From the NCBI GenBank assembly GCA_019359155.1, contig JAHHHV010000082.1, positions 1-64,000 on the forward strand: DNA of 64,000 nt. The letters are read 5' to 3'. Position numbers and translations under genes: made by a program. The notes under the pieces are model-generated. The model saw only the letters and a list, made by a program, of their open reading frames with translations. It searched no databases and had not been told where the DNA came from. The number at the start of each line of letters is the position of its first letter. The first letter of the stretch is position 1. Source of the stretch: Pegethrix bostrychoides GSE-TBD4-15B (GTDB taxonomy: Bacteria; Cyanobacteriota; Cyanobacteriia; Elainellales; Elainellaceae). Positions 54,001 through 63,885 of the stretch are shown one piece after another.

Positions 54001-54203
54001 AGATTCAGCACCCGCCGCTGATCTTTGTCTGGCAAGATCGACCAGCGCTATCGGAGACAGCGACCCGCAGTGCAGATAGGATCTCAGCCTGGAATTCTAT
54101 CGCCGATCAGGTATTCTCAACTTCTACGCCAATTTTGGAGCTGTTGGCTCAGGTCAATCTCAGCCTGACTGCAAAGCGGCATCGGAGCCGCAACGAGCGA
54201 TAA
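51060..54203 (+). CDS. hybrid histidine kinase with degenerate receiver domains
   Basis: The 1047-aa protein has a CBS-like N-terminus (1-140), a GTELG repeat linker (151-166), a PAS-like region (about 190-360), then DHp and ATPase domains: SHELKTPLTAILGMSSLL with H382, NLLSNAIKFTE, DTGIGIP and QGTGLGLVLTQQLA. Three receiver-like domains follow. The first (627-745) has Asn678 in place of the phospho-acceptor Asp and lacks the conserved Lys. The second (755-870) keeps an Asp (LVLIDQV, D815) but little else. The third (890-1000) is the most degenerate. It is divergent from kaiA. A role near the clock is suggested by position only. Confidence 0.88.
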   Translation: MNISCLREFMISVPTCHAAMTLAEVWQLFRQSGADQVLVNGQTKEQPPSILHLCRFIAVMPLDLSEIWPQKLLLTALLQDSPELLQPVRLLQTDADLAQLQEQLYQDAADPNLPLVWADSTGQWVGLLDHVKLIAVLRVEAAAKAAAAGGTELGTELGTELGTELGANYPHCLILSQPAAAAHPFPDPLIDLLERLPLPLMLQTSTGRVVSQNLAWRQQVGAIQHPQRIRRAAARILETAIARDGAIDEEPLSSFQVQSDSQAGSCQLGSEPNTCVCICPMETGQERVWQFIKIPMGRSNLHGQAAEPQMDWSTNHSSFKLASLKFNPDPNWRSLIQTEQLWLVWAEDMTEQQQIAQELAAKNADLLQLNRLKDEFLACMSHELKTPLTAILGMSSLLKDQQIGSLNERQSHYAKLIYQGGRHLVAIVNNILDLTRTETGQLELLLEPIHIETLCQQTYEQSRQLIESAELARNADPVPPLNFRLEIQPDLDYIVADELRLRQMLTNLLSNAIKFTEPGGEFGLQVESWEGWISFTVWDTGIGIPADKQHLIFQKFQQLEQMLTRQFQGTGLGLVLTQQLARLHGGDVTFTSTPGIGSRFTLLLPPAPPQADHSLVSEARSTLAERNRLLLIIEDKAEQLTERTSQLAELGYRSVIARSGTEAIEKARRLQPAAILLNPTLPLLSGWDVLTLLKADESTREIPLVVTALWVEREQALQQGADGFLSLPVDTEALQQCLERLVDREESALSDLISDLTVLHLYEGSPTFTLVSSQTLTQGVNRLLHPYHCRVLEVDDLDQADLLARVWKPDLVLIDQVQSEPQAFMQALSQSALAKLPLITLSAELTQAAHQMPGLSVFPYLAMSLAADQSAPQIAELVQIMQLAAGVSWVPHVLVTDCGAMHWNLNAETAEATAETVDAVQPPVRALVQYLQTAGFRSVVCQDWGQIQHKLQQQTVDLLLLCAPSDLPAHVVSQIAQQLKQIQHPPLIFVWQDRPALSETATRSADRISAWNSIADQVFSTSTPILELLAQVNLSLTAKRHRSRNER
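51507..51554. repeat. 12-bp tandem repeat, four units, inside the kinase gene
   Basis: ggcactgagctg is repeated four times exactly and encodes the GTELG linker between the CBS-like and PAS-like parts. Confidence 0.9.
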
Positions 54204-54235
54204 AAAAGCAGCTACCCAAAAGTTCGGGTAGCTGC
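54202..54235 (-). terminator. intrinsic terminator of the main ATP synthase operon
   Basis: A 10-bp perfect stem (54208-54217 with 54226-54235) is followed on the minus strand by six T (54207-54202). It lies 57 bases after the atp gamma stop and overlaps the last bases of the kinase gene on the other strand. Confidence 0.9.
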
Positions 54236-54292
54236 CGCCATCTCAAAGTGAAGTTCTAGGACAAATCTCAAAATAATCTCCAGGTGAGCGCT

Positions 54293-55249
54293 TCAGGTGA
54301 GCGCTTCAGCACCGCCGACTACTTCCATCAGCTGCTGCGTGATCGCTGCCTGCCGCGCCTTGTTGTAGGAAAGCGTCAGGGTTTTGGTCAGCTCTTTGGC
54401 GTTGTCGCTGGCGTTGCTCATTGCCGTCATCCTGGCAGCCAACTCGCTGGCTGCGGACTCTTGTAGCGCCCGCAACAGCTGGTTGTTCAGATAGAGCGGC
54501 AGCAGCGCTTCTAAAATCTGCACCGGATCTTGCTCAAAGATCATGTCTTTGGAGATGGGCGCAGGCGTGGGAGCCGTCACTTGGGTGCGCTCAACGGCTA
54601 GTTCGCCCCCCCGACTGGTGAGCCGAAAAATCTCGTCGTCTGGATCTACAAAGTCTTCAGGGTCAAGCGGCATCAAAGTCTGGATCACTGGACGCGAACT
54701 CACTAGCGAGACAAACTTGGTGTAGATCAGCTCGACTCGATCCACGGTTTCAGATAAGAAGAGCGTCAGCAGCTCGTCTGCCACATTGCCAGCCTCAGCC
54801 GCCGTTGGGATCTGCTCTAGACCAGAGAAAGTGGCGGTAATTGGCTGGTCGCGGCGCTGGAAATACTGGATTGCCTTGCGGCCTACCAGCACCAGCGTAT
54901 ATTTGATGCCGTCGGCCTGTAGCTCTTTGATTCGGCGCTCGGCGCGCCGAATCACGTTGGAGTTGTAGCCGCCGCAGAGTCCCCGGTCTGCCGTCACCAC
55001 CAGCAGCGCCACGGAGGTCAGCGCTTGCTGCTGCTGCTGCAACAGGGGCAGGTTCACATCTTCAAACCGCAGGCGTGTCTGGAGTCCGTAGAGCACCTGC
55101 GCTAAGCGGTCAGCGAATGGGCGGGTGGCCGTCACCTGCTCTTGGGCGCGGCGGACTTTGGCAGCAGCAACTAGCCGCATCGCTTCGGTGATTTTGCGCG
55201 TGTTTTTGACCGACTGAATCCGGTCGCGAATTTCTTTGAGGTTAGGCAT
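54293..55249 (-). CDS. atpG: ATP synthase F1 gamma subunit
   Basis: The 318-aa rotor subunit couples proton flow to catalysis. The N-terminal helix ([34 protein letters not shown]) and C-terminal helix ([49 protein letters not shown]) form the coiled-coil shaft. The insertion around residues 195-230 that is typical of cyanobacterial and chloroplast gamma is present. In cyanobacterial naming it is atpC. It is the last gene of the operon, before a strong terminator. Confidence 0.97.
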   Translation of the reverse strand: MPNLKEIRDRIQSVKNTRKITEAMRLVAAAKVRRAQEQVTATRPFADRLAQVLYGLQTRLRFEDVNLPLLQQQQQALTSVALLVVTADRGLCGGYNSNVIRRAERRIKELQADGIKYTLVLVGRKAIQYFQRRDQPITATFSGLEQIPTAAEAGNVADELLTLFLSETVDRVELIYTKFVSLVSSRPVIQTLMPLDPEDFVDPDDEIFRLTSRGGELAVERTQVTAPTPAPISKDMIFEQDPVQILEALLPLYLNNQLLRALQESAASELAARMTAMSNASDNAKELTKTLTLSYNKARQAAITQQLMEVVGGAEALT

Positions 55250-55250
55250 A

Positions 55251-55302
55251 GCGGTTGTGGGCGCGGTTGTGGGCTAAAGTTATCGCTGAAGTTATCGCTG
55301 AA
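55251..55302. repeat. two adjacent 12-bp duplications between atp gamma and alpha
   Basis: gcggttgtgggc occurs twice (55251-55274), then gttatcgctgaa twice (55279-55302), both exact. They lie immediately before the gamma start in the leader between alpha and gamma. Confidence 0.9.
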
Positions 55303-55378
55303 GTAATTGACAGCACGCGAATCAAGAAGCATACGGGGCTTTGGATGATCTGCACCAAAGCCCGTTCGAGCCTAGCGC

Positions 55379-56923
<1,545 letters not shown>

Positions 56924-56945
56924 CTAAATCTTTTGCTAAATCTGA

Positions 56946-57503
56946 CTACGAAGCCACGCCTAGCTTCAGGCTAATCTTGCGGAGCTGTCCGCGCAAGCTA
57001 GCATCAATCACCTGCGAGCCGACCTTAATCACCACGCCGCCCAGTAGCTCAGGGTCAACGCGGGTTTGCAGTTCGACTTCGCTGGCGCTGTTGGTGGCCA
57101 AGACTTTCTGGCGGATGGTCTCTTTCTGCTCGTCGTTCAGCTCAATCGCTGAGGTGACTTCGGCCAGCACCGTCTGCTTCATCTGTCGCAGCAGCACCAA
57201 ATACTGTTCGCAGACTTCGGGTAAGACCAAGACGCGACTGCGATCGACGAGCAGCATCAAAAAGTTGAGCATATAGGGCTGCACCTGGCTCTCGACAATC
57301 TGCCGAATCACGGCCTTCTTCTTGTCGGCTTCAATCAGCGGACTGCTGACCAAGAGCCGGAAATCTTCTGATTCATGCAGCAGATTTAACAGCGAACGGG
57401 CATCTTCGCCAATCTGGTCAGTGATGTTGCTGGACTGAGCCACTGACATCAGCGCCTGGGCGTAGGGTTCTGCAACTTCGGTGAGGCTAAGCGTTGAGTT
57501 CAT
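56946..57503 (-). CDS. atpH: ATP synthase F1 delta subunit
   Basis: The 185-aa subunit clamps the peripheral stalk to F1. The N-terminal helical bundle ([14 protein letters not shown]) and the C-terminal [29 protein letters not shown] are conserved. Its start overlaps the stop of the b gene by 4 bases (ATGA), which suggests translational coupling. In cyanobacterial naming it is atpD. Confidence 0.96.
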   Translation of the reverse strand: MNSTLSLTEVAEPYAQALMSVAQSSNITDQIGEDARSLLNLLHESEDFRLLVSSPLIEADKKKAVIRQIVESQVQPYMLNFLMLLVDRSRVLVLPEVCEQYLVLLRQMKQTVLAEVTSAIELNDEQKETIRQKVLATNSASEVELQTRVDPELLGGVVIKVGSQVIDASLRGQLRKISLKLGVAS

Positions 57504-58030
57504 GAGGCATCTCCAATCAGGGCAATGCTGCGATCAACTAGACCGCGTCCGGCATCGTCGCCGACCTGCGCTCTGAGCTGCTCTTCGGTTTTTTGGACGG
57601 CCATAGCGGCAATTCGCTGGCGCAGCTCGTTCATCACCCGATCCTGCTGCGTCGTCAGATCTTGCGCCGCCGCCGCCTGCATCCGCGCTACGTCGGCATC
57701 GGCCTGCTTGAGAATTTCGGCGCGCATGACCTCGGCACGCTGGCCGGCCTCGGTTCGCAGCCGCGTCGCCTCGCTCTGGGCTTGAGCCAACTTTTGCTGC
57801 TGTTCGGCCAGCGCGGCGGCAGCTTTTTCCTTGCGCTGCTCAGCCTCTTTGATGGCGGTCTCGATTCCGGCCTTGCGCTCGCTCAGGGTTTTACCCAAAA
57901 AGCCGCGACCAAAATAGACCAGCACACCCACGATGATTGCCAGGTTGATCAGATTTGTCTCCAGAATATCTAGGTTTAGACCAAACCCAGAGGCTTCTGC
58001 TTCCGCAGCCACTAAAAAGAAAGTCCCCAT
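57500..58030 (-). CDS. atpF: ATP synthase F0 subunit b
   Basis: The 176-aa peripheral-stalk subunit has a membrane segment near the N-terminus ([22 protein letters not shown]) and a long charged helix. It pairs with b' as a heterodimer in photosynthetic organisms. It overlaps the delta start by 4 bases. Confidence 0.95.
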   Translation of the reverse strand: MGTFFLVAAEAEASGFGLNLDILETNLINLAIIVGVLVYFGRGFLGKTLSERKAGIETAIKEAEQRKEKAAAALAEQQQKLAQAQSEATRLRTEAGQRAEVMRAEILKQADADVARMQAAAAQDLTTQQDRVMNELRQRIAAMAVQKTEEQLRAQVGDDAGRGLVDRSIALIGDAS

Positions 58031-58086
58031 GATCTCCCATCTACAAAATAAATCTGTCTGATCTGTCCGCCAAGTGCACCTGAGTT

Positions 58087-58115
58087 AAATCCCTTGAGAT
58101 AAAATCCCCTGAGAT
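58087..58115. repeat. imperfect 14/15-bp duplication in the b'-b spacer
   Basis: aaatcccttgagat is followed by aaaatcccctgagat, just downstream of the b' gene. Confidence 0.6.
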
Positions 58116-58125
58116 TAATTCGGCG

Positions 58126-58614
58126 CTAGCCCGCCGCGCCTAGCAGCTTATCGAGAATCTGCCGACTCAGTGAGTCCACCTGCTGCTCTAGGCTCTGCAT
58201 AGCTTCTTGCTTCTGCCGATCTAGCTCCTGCTGCGCTTGCTCTCGCTGTGCCTGGGCTTCTGCCTGGGCTGCTGCTATCTGTTGAGCGGCAATTTTTTGG
58301 GCTTCGGCTTCGGCTTCAGCCACCACAGCCTGCGCCTGTCGCCGCGTGTCGGTTAGATCTTTCTCATATTGCTTAGCCAGATTTTCAGCTTTGGAAAGCC
58401 GCTCCTGAGCATCAGCCTGATTGTTGCGAATATAGGCGCTGCGGTCGTCTAAGACTTTGCCGAGTGGCTTGTAAAACAGCAGGTTGAGCAGCACCACCAA
58501 AACCAAAAACTGAATGGCCATTAACGGCATGGTGGCATCAATGTCAAACAGGCCACCCTTCTCGCCTGCGGCTTCTGCCGCCTCTGCGGCTAGCAAAATT
58601 GTCCAGTGCATCAT
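58126..58614 (-). CDS. atpF2: ATP synthase F0 subunit b'
   Basis: The 162-aa diverged second b-type subunit (atpG in older cyanobacterial naming) is found only in photosynthetic organisms and relatives. A membrane segment ([24 protein letters not shown]) is followed by a long Ala/Gln/Glu coiled helix. It lies between c and b, its usual place. Confidence 0.95.
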   Translation of the reverse strand: MMHWTILLAAEAAEAAGEKGGLFDIDATMPLMAIQFLVLVVLLNLLFYKPLGKVLDDRSAYIRNNQADAQERLSKAENLAKQYEKDLTDTRRQAQAVVAEAEAEAQKIAAQQIAAAQAEAQAQREQAQQELDRQKQEAMQSLEQQVDSLSRQILDKLLGAAG

Positions 58615-58712
58615 AATTATCTACTGCTTAATGACTGTCCCGCATCTAGGAATCAAGTGATTAACGTTGAGGGAGAAGCAGCGCCTCTCCCCCAAATCAA
58701 GCCCTATTGAGC

Positions 58713-58970
<258 letters not shown>

Positions 58971-59108
58971 TTAACTTCTCTACAGAACAGGTAGCTAAAC
59001 GTTGACTCAGATCGAAAGCGCTTACGCGCGTATTCAGTTTCAGGCTCTCAGGATATGCTCCCAATTACCGAAACGCTGGACGGACAGAGGCAGGGCAATC
59101 CAGCAGCC

Positions 59109-59891
59109 CTAATGTTCCTCATGTCCTTCACCGTGATCCTCCATGGCCTCGCCGATGTAGGCCGCCGCTAGGGTCGCAAAGATCAGCGCTTGGATGGCGC
59201 TCGTAAACAGACCTAGCGCCATTACCGGCAGCGGAATAAACAGCGGAACCAGGAGAACCAGCACGCCCACCACTAGCTCGTCGGCCAAGATGTTGCCGAA
59301 CAGTCGGAAGCTGAGCGAGAGGGGCTTAGTGAAATCTTCAATAATTTTGAACGGCAGCATGAAGGCCACGGGCTGCACGTAGTTGCCAAAATAGCCCAGC
59401 CCTTTCTTGCTGAAGCCAGCGTAAAAGTAGGCCAACGAGGTTAAGAGCGCCAGGGCAATTGTGGTGTTGATGTCGCTTGTGGGCGCGGCTAGCTCGCCTT
59501 CGGGCAAATGCACCAGCTTCCAGGGGACGAGTGCGCCTGACCAGTTGGAGACAAAAATGAACAAAAATAGCGTACCAACAAACGGCACCCAGGGTCGGTA
59601 GTCTTTTTCGCCAATCTGGTTTTTGGCCAAGTCGCGGATAAATTCCAGCGCATATTCCATAAAGTTCTGGAAGCCGGTTGGCACCATCTGGGTGCTGCGA
59701 CTGCCCAGCACTGCGGCAATTAGCAGTAGCCCAATCACGAACCAAGAAACGATAAACACCTGACCATGCAGGTTGAAATTGCCCACATGCCAGTAAAACT
59801 GTTTGCCAACTTCCAGCTCGGCCAAGGGCAGCGAGTGAAAGAGATTAGGAACATCTAAGAGCGCCATGCCAAATTTTTCCAGAATCTTCAA
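59109..59891 (-). CDS. atpB: ATP synthase F0 subunit a
   Basis: The 260-aa multi-pass subunit forms the proton half-channels next to the c ring. The essential Arg lies in [17 protein letters not shown], and the last helix is [29 protein letters not shown]. The His-rich tail ([10 protein letters not shown]) is typical of cyanobacteria. In cyanobacterial naming it is atpI. Confidence 0.97.
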   Translation of the reverse strand: MKILEKFGMALLDVPNLFHSLPLAELEVGKQFYWHVGNFNLHGQVFIVSWFVIGLLLIAAVLGSRSTQMVPTGFQNFMEYALEFIRDLAKNQIGEKDYRPWVPFVGTLFLFIFVSNWSGALVPWKLVHLPEGELAAPTSDINTTIALALLTSLAYFYAGFSKKGLGYFGNYVQPVAFMLPFKIIEDFTKPLSLSFRLFGNILADELVVGVLVLLVPLFIPLPVMALGLFTSAIQALIFATLAAAYIGEAMEDHGEGHEEH

Positions 59892-59988
59892 GGAGTGCTA
59901 GATTGCCCCAACCTCGCCCGATGTCCGCATTCGCAGCTCAGGACTGCCTAGAGTTTAGATTCAAGCCTGAATTGAATTACAGTCTGAA

Positions 59989-60459
59989 TCAGTCTGAGCT
60001 AGGCATAATCGAGGTTTGCAGCATATAAAAGATCACCGCAGCTTTGTAGGTCATAAACCCCAAAAAAATCGGCATGATCATGAGTTGGTCTAGACGAGAC
60101 GCAACGATAATCACACCTGCGATTAGAGCCAGACGAGAGCTACTCACCTTGCTCTGGCTTCTGCCAAGCTGCGCGACGTTTCGAGCCAACATTCTCAAGT
60201 AAACCACACCTGTACATGCCCCAAGCAAATAGTTCAGCGCAATATTAAGAGAATAAAAAATCCAGACCGAGATAAAGATAATCCCAGTTAACACCAGCGT
60301 TACTTTTAGCAAGTCCTGCTGGAGCTGATAATATTCCTGCATAGAGGCGTTTGGCTCTGCGGGCAGCGCAGTTGTTGAAACCGAAGCCGCCTGCTCAGGC
60401 TGAGCCTCAGCGGACGTTGCGGACGTTTCAATGGGTAATTCCGGCGACGAAGAATTCAC
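59989..60459 (-). CDS. atpI: ATP synthase protein I (atp1-type)
   Basis: The 156-aa protein has four membrane segments after a disordered N-terminus of about 45 residues. AtpI-type proteins assist c-ring assembly or Mg2+ handling and open the atp operon in many bacteria. Position and topology support the call, while its sequence is weakly conserved. Its 5' region is AT-rich and should carry the operon promoter. Confidence 0.88.
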   Translation of the reverse strand: MNSSSPELPIETSATSAEAQPEQAASVSTTALPAEPNASMQEYYQLQQDLLKVTLVLTGIIFISVWIFYSLNIALNYLLGACTGVVYLRMLARNVAQLGRSQSKVSSSRLALIAGVIIVASRLDQLMIMPIFLGFMTYKAAVIFYMLQTSIMPSSD

Positions 60460-60634
60460 GGAACCTCAAAACCTACTTGAGCTTGTTGGAGATAGAGTCC
60501 AAATCAGCGGTAGAGCTGACTCAACCCCAAAAGATCATATCATCACCAGGTAACAATACTTAGTAAAGCTCAAATCAAAAACTCGAATTTAAATTATTTT
60601 GCTGCCAAAACAGATACAGATGCTCTGCAGCAAC

Positions 60635-60745
60635 CTACTGCGACAAAAATCCGGTAATCAGCAGCGGCAGCAAAATCAAAGCGGCAATCACCGCCGTCAG
60701 CGTCACGGCATCAACTTTGATAATCGGCGGTTTGGGTTCGGGCAT
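60635..60745 (-). CDS. 36-aa single-pass membrane protein of unknown function
   Basis: The ATG at 60745 is preceded by GAGAGGTG at a normal distance. The peptide opens MPEPKPPIIKVDA and continues with a hydrophobic helix of about 20 residues (from VTLTAVIAALILLPLL) ending in FLSQ. It has the form of a small photosynthetic subunit, but I recognise none of the Psb, Psa, Pet or Ndh small proteins in it. It lies between the TPR gene (41 bases upstream) and atpI (176 bases downstream), all on the minus strand. Confidence 0.6.
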   Translation of the reverse strand: MPEPKPPIIKVDAVTLTAVIAALILLPLLITGFLSQ

Positions 60746-60786
60746 GGCGACACCTCTCTAAAAGGGTTTCTCAAAAACGGCTGGGG

Positions 60787-63678
60787 TTAACTCGAGCTGA
60801 GGCTAATCTCAGTTAAATCTTTGAACCAATCATCCTGCTGAAAGCTCTGGAAGTTGGGGTCGGTCTTGGCTTCTTTGCGGTAGCGCGGGTTGAAGGCAAT
60901 TGCCTTTTGCAGATTCTCCATTGCTGAGTCGGTTTCGCCCTGCATGGCGTAGCAGATAGCGCGGTTGTAGTAGGCGCTAGCAAAGTCGGGCTTGATTTTG
61001 AGGGCGCGGTTGAAGCTGGCAATCGCCTCCCGATCGCGGTTGAGCTGCAAGAGAGCATAGCCGCGACTGTCCCAGGCTTTGGGCAGTTCTGGCTTGAGTT
61101 CTGTGACCCGATCAAAGCTGGTTACGGCCTCAGCGTAGCGCTCGAGCTGGAGCAAAGCCAGCCCGTGGTTCAGCCAAGCCGTCGCGTTTTCAGGATCGCT
61201 CTGGGTGGCTTGAGCAAACGAGTCAAGCGCCTCTTCTGAGCGCTGGAGGCTGCCTAGCGCCACACCCCGATTCACGTAGGCTTCTGAATAGTCCGGCTTG
61301 ATTTCTAGCGCTCGGTCAAACGAAGCTAGCGCCTGCTCGTACTGCCGGGTGCGGCTGAGCGTAATTCCCCGGTTCAGCCAGGTTTTGTAGTCCTGCGGCT
61401 GAAGCTCCAGTGTCCGGTCAAACATCGCCAGCGCCCCGTCATACTGCCGCAGCTCAATCAGCACCACGCCCTGCTGATACCAGGCCAGCGGGTTGTCGGG
61501 CTGGAGTTTGGCGACGCGGTCGTAGGCGGAGAGCGCCCCTTCAAATCGCTTTAGCGCTTCTAGAGCTTTGCCACGCTTTAGCCAGATGTCGGGGTTGTCC
61601 GGCTGATTGGCCAGGATTTTATCATATTGACCAATGGCGGCTTCGTACTGCTCCGCGTTCAGGTAGGCTTCGGCCTGCTCTAGAAACTCGGCAGGGCTGA
61701 GAAACAGATCTGGCTGGGCGGCCTTGAGGCGGTCGAGCTGTTCGCGGAGCTGGCTGAGCTGCTGAGTGGTTTCGCTGACGAAGGCATCCGCAATTTGCTC
61801 TGGGGTGATTTCGCCCAGACGGCGCAGGATCTCGGCTTTCTGGCTTTGGGCTTCGGTTTCGAGCTGAGAGAGCTGAGCCAGAACTTCGGCTTCGGCCTGC
61901 TGGAGCTTTTCCAGCGTCTCGATTTTTTGGGCTTCGGTGCCGGACTGCGACTCGCTGAGCTGCGCGGCGTATCGGGCTTCCAGCTTTTCTAAGTTTTGAC
62001 GCATCCGCTCTCGCTGGGCCTGCACGTCGTCTTTGAGCGTCGAGAGCTGATTGAGCAATTCAGCTTCGGCGCGCTGCAAGTTTTGCAAAATCAGCCCCCG
62101 GCTCTCCTGACCGCTGAGCTGAATCTGGGTAATCTGCGCGGTGACTTCGGCCTGTAGCTGCTCAACCACCTGCTGCAACTCCTGCCGCTTGGCCTCAGCA
62201 TCCACCTGCAAGTCAGAGCGCTGCGCCGTAAAGTCGCCGCCAATCCGCTCCAAAAGCTGCTGAAACTCAGCCTTGCGCGCTGCCGACTCGGCCTGGAGGT
62301 TAGCCTGCTGCGTCACCACCTCGCCCTGAAGCTGATCGAGAATGAAGCGCAGCTCGGCCTGCTTGGCCTGAGCCGCCGCTTGAATTTCGCCCTGCTGCGC
62401 CAAAAATTCGCTGTCGAGCCGCGCCAGGTTTTGCCGGATTGCCTCGCGCTGTGCCTGCATATCGGTCTGGAGCTGGTCGAGGCGGGCGAAGAACTGGGTT
62501 TCGGCCTGCTGGAGACTGCGCTGGAGGGCGAACTGCTGGTTCTGGACTTCGTTTTGCAGGTCGGTGCGCTGGATCGTGAATTCGGTTTTGAGCTGGGCGA
62601 TATCCTGGCGGATCAGCTCTTTTTGGGACTGGATTTCCACCTGGGCATTCGAGCGCTGGGCAACTAGCTCGGTGGAGAGATGCTCTAGCGTTTGGCGGAT
62701 CGTGTCGCGCTGCGCCAAAATGTCGCCCTGAAGCTGCGAGAGCTGAGCCGTCAGGTCAATCCGGAATTTTTCCAAATTCGCGTACAGCTCGTTGCGATGC
62801 TGCGAGGCATCGGTTTGCAGGCGATTGAGGTGGCTGACGGCATCGGCTTCCAGGCCGCGCAGCCGTTCGAGCATCTGGTCGCGGGACTGCTCAATCTGCG
62901 TGGTAGCTCCCTGCTGAAGCTCGCCCAAATAGACCCCGAAGTTGGCCTGTAGCTCATCCACAGTCTGCATGGCCGCATCTTTACGCTGGCGAGTCTCAGT
63001 TTCAAAGCCGCTTAAGTGGCCTGCAAAGCCGCTCTGCATCGTGGTCAAGGCTCGCAGCACGCCGTCTCGCTGCTGTTCGGCGTTGGTTTGTAGCTCAGCT
63101 AGCCGATCGGTGGCGGTGGTTTCAAGCTGCCCGAAGCGCTGCTGCACAGTATTCAAATGGCCTTCTAGCGCCGCAATCGTGTCTTTTTGGCGGCGAGAGG
63201 CTTCGCTCAGCAGCGTCTCAAAGCGGTCACGGGCTGCTTCCAAGTCGCGCTGAAAGCCATCTGCATCTTCACCCAGGTTTGTGGCATAGTCTTCGTAGTT
63301 CCGCAGCAGGCGCTTGATCTCCTGCTTGGCGCTGCCGATCTGACCTTCGAGATCGCCCACCTCCTTTAAATGCGTCTGCACAATCCCCGTCACCTCGCGC
63401 AGCACCGACTGCCGCAGCAGATAGAGGGCAATCAAAGCACCCGCCGTAATCACGCAGAGCACCGCCAGCATTGTGTTAAACAGCGTCGCTGTGCGGTTGA
63501 GGGCATCAAGCCGCTGCTGCACCGCCTGATCGACCACTTGATTTCCGCTCTGGACTGGTGTGGTCGGCACCAAAACTTCTGACTGAGCCAACCCAGGGGC
63601 GACATCGACCGTGAGCAGCAGCAGCGAAAGCGCGAGGCTTTGCTGTAACCAGGGTCGGGAGTGGGATTGACGCTTCAT
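60787..63678 (-). CDS. membrane-anchored coiled-coil and TPR protein
   Basis: The 963-aa protein has a signal peptide (about 1-32), one membrane segment near residues 65-88 (TLFNTMLAVLCVITAGALIALYLL), about 540 residues of continuous coiled coil with a repeating QRxxxQNLxxLExEF-like pattern, then at least seven TPRs (about 665-925). It ends with FNPRYRKEAKTDPNF and DDWF, a common TPR-protein tail. The coiled coil would hold the TPR platform well away from the membrane. No function is assigned. It may be co-transcribed with the 36-aa protein downstream. Confidence 0.82.
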   Translation of the reverse strand: MKRQSHSRPWLQQSLALSLLLLTVDVAPGLAQSEVLVPTTPVQSGNQVVDQAVQQRLDALNRTATLFNTMLAVLCVITAGALIALYLLRQSVLREVTGIVQTHLKEVGDLEGQIGSAKQEIKRLLRNYEDYATNLGEDADGFQRDLEAARDRFETLLSEASRRQKDTIAALEGHLNTVQQRFGQLETTATDRLAELQTNAEQQRDGVLRALTTMQSGFAGHLSGFETETRQRKDAAMQTVDELQANFGVYLGELQQGATTQIEQSRDQMLERLRGLEADAVSHLNRLQTDASQHRNELYANLEKFRIDLTAQLSQLQGDILAQRDTIRQTLEHLSTELVAQRSNAQVEIQSQKELIRQDIAQLKTEFTIQRTDLQNEVQNQQFALQRSLQQAETQFFARLDQLQTDMQAQREAIRQNLARLDSEFLAQQGEIQAAAQAKQAELRFILDQLQGEVVTQQANLQAESAARKAEFQQLLERIGGDFTAQRSDLQVDAEAKRQELQQVVEQLQAEVTAQITQIQLSGQESRGLILQNLQRAEAELLNQLSTLKDDVQAQRERMRQNLEKLEARYAAQLSESQSGTEAQKIETLEKLQQAEAEVLAQLSQLETEAQSQKAEILRRLGEITPEQIADAFVSETTQQLSQLREQLDRLKAAQPDLFLSPAEFLEQAEAYLNAEQYEAAIGQYDKILANQPDNPDIWLKRGKALEALKRFEGALSAYDRVAKLQPDNPLAWYQQGVVLIELRQYDGALAMFDRTLELQPQDYKTWLNRGITLSRTRQYEQALASFDRALEIKPDYSEAYVNRGVALGSLQRSEEALDSFAQATQSDPENATAWLNHGLALLQLERYAEAVTSFDRVTELKPELPKAWDSRGYALLQLNRDREAIASFNRALKIKPDFASAYYNRAICYAMQGETDSAMENLQKAIAFNPRYRKEAKTDPNFQSFQQDDWFKDLTEISLSSS

Positions 63679-63885
63679 GGGTTCTTCTGGGGGATGACTG
63701 CCGACGGCTGGATAATCACGACTGGCGCTGAAATAATCGAAATCTGGAGCCAGCTTGATCTAAGGGTAATCAAAATTATAAGGCGAGGGGTCTAGGACGC
63801 TATAAAACTACTGAGCTTCTGCTAAGCTTCTCTGGCCAACAGCTCGCCATACACTCGCCATACAAAGAGCATCTGGACAGACCGT

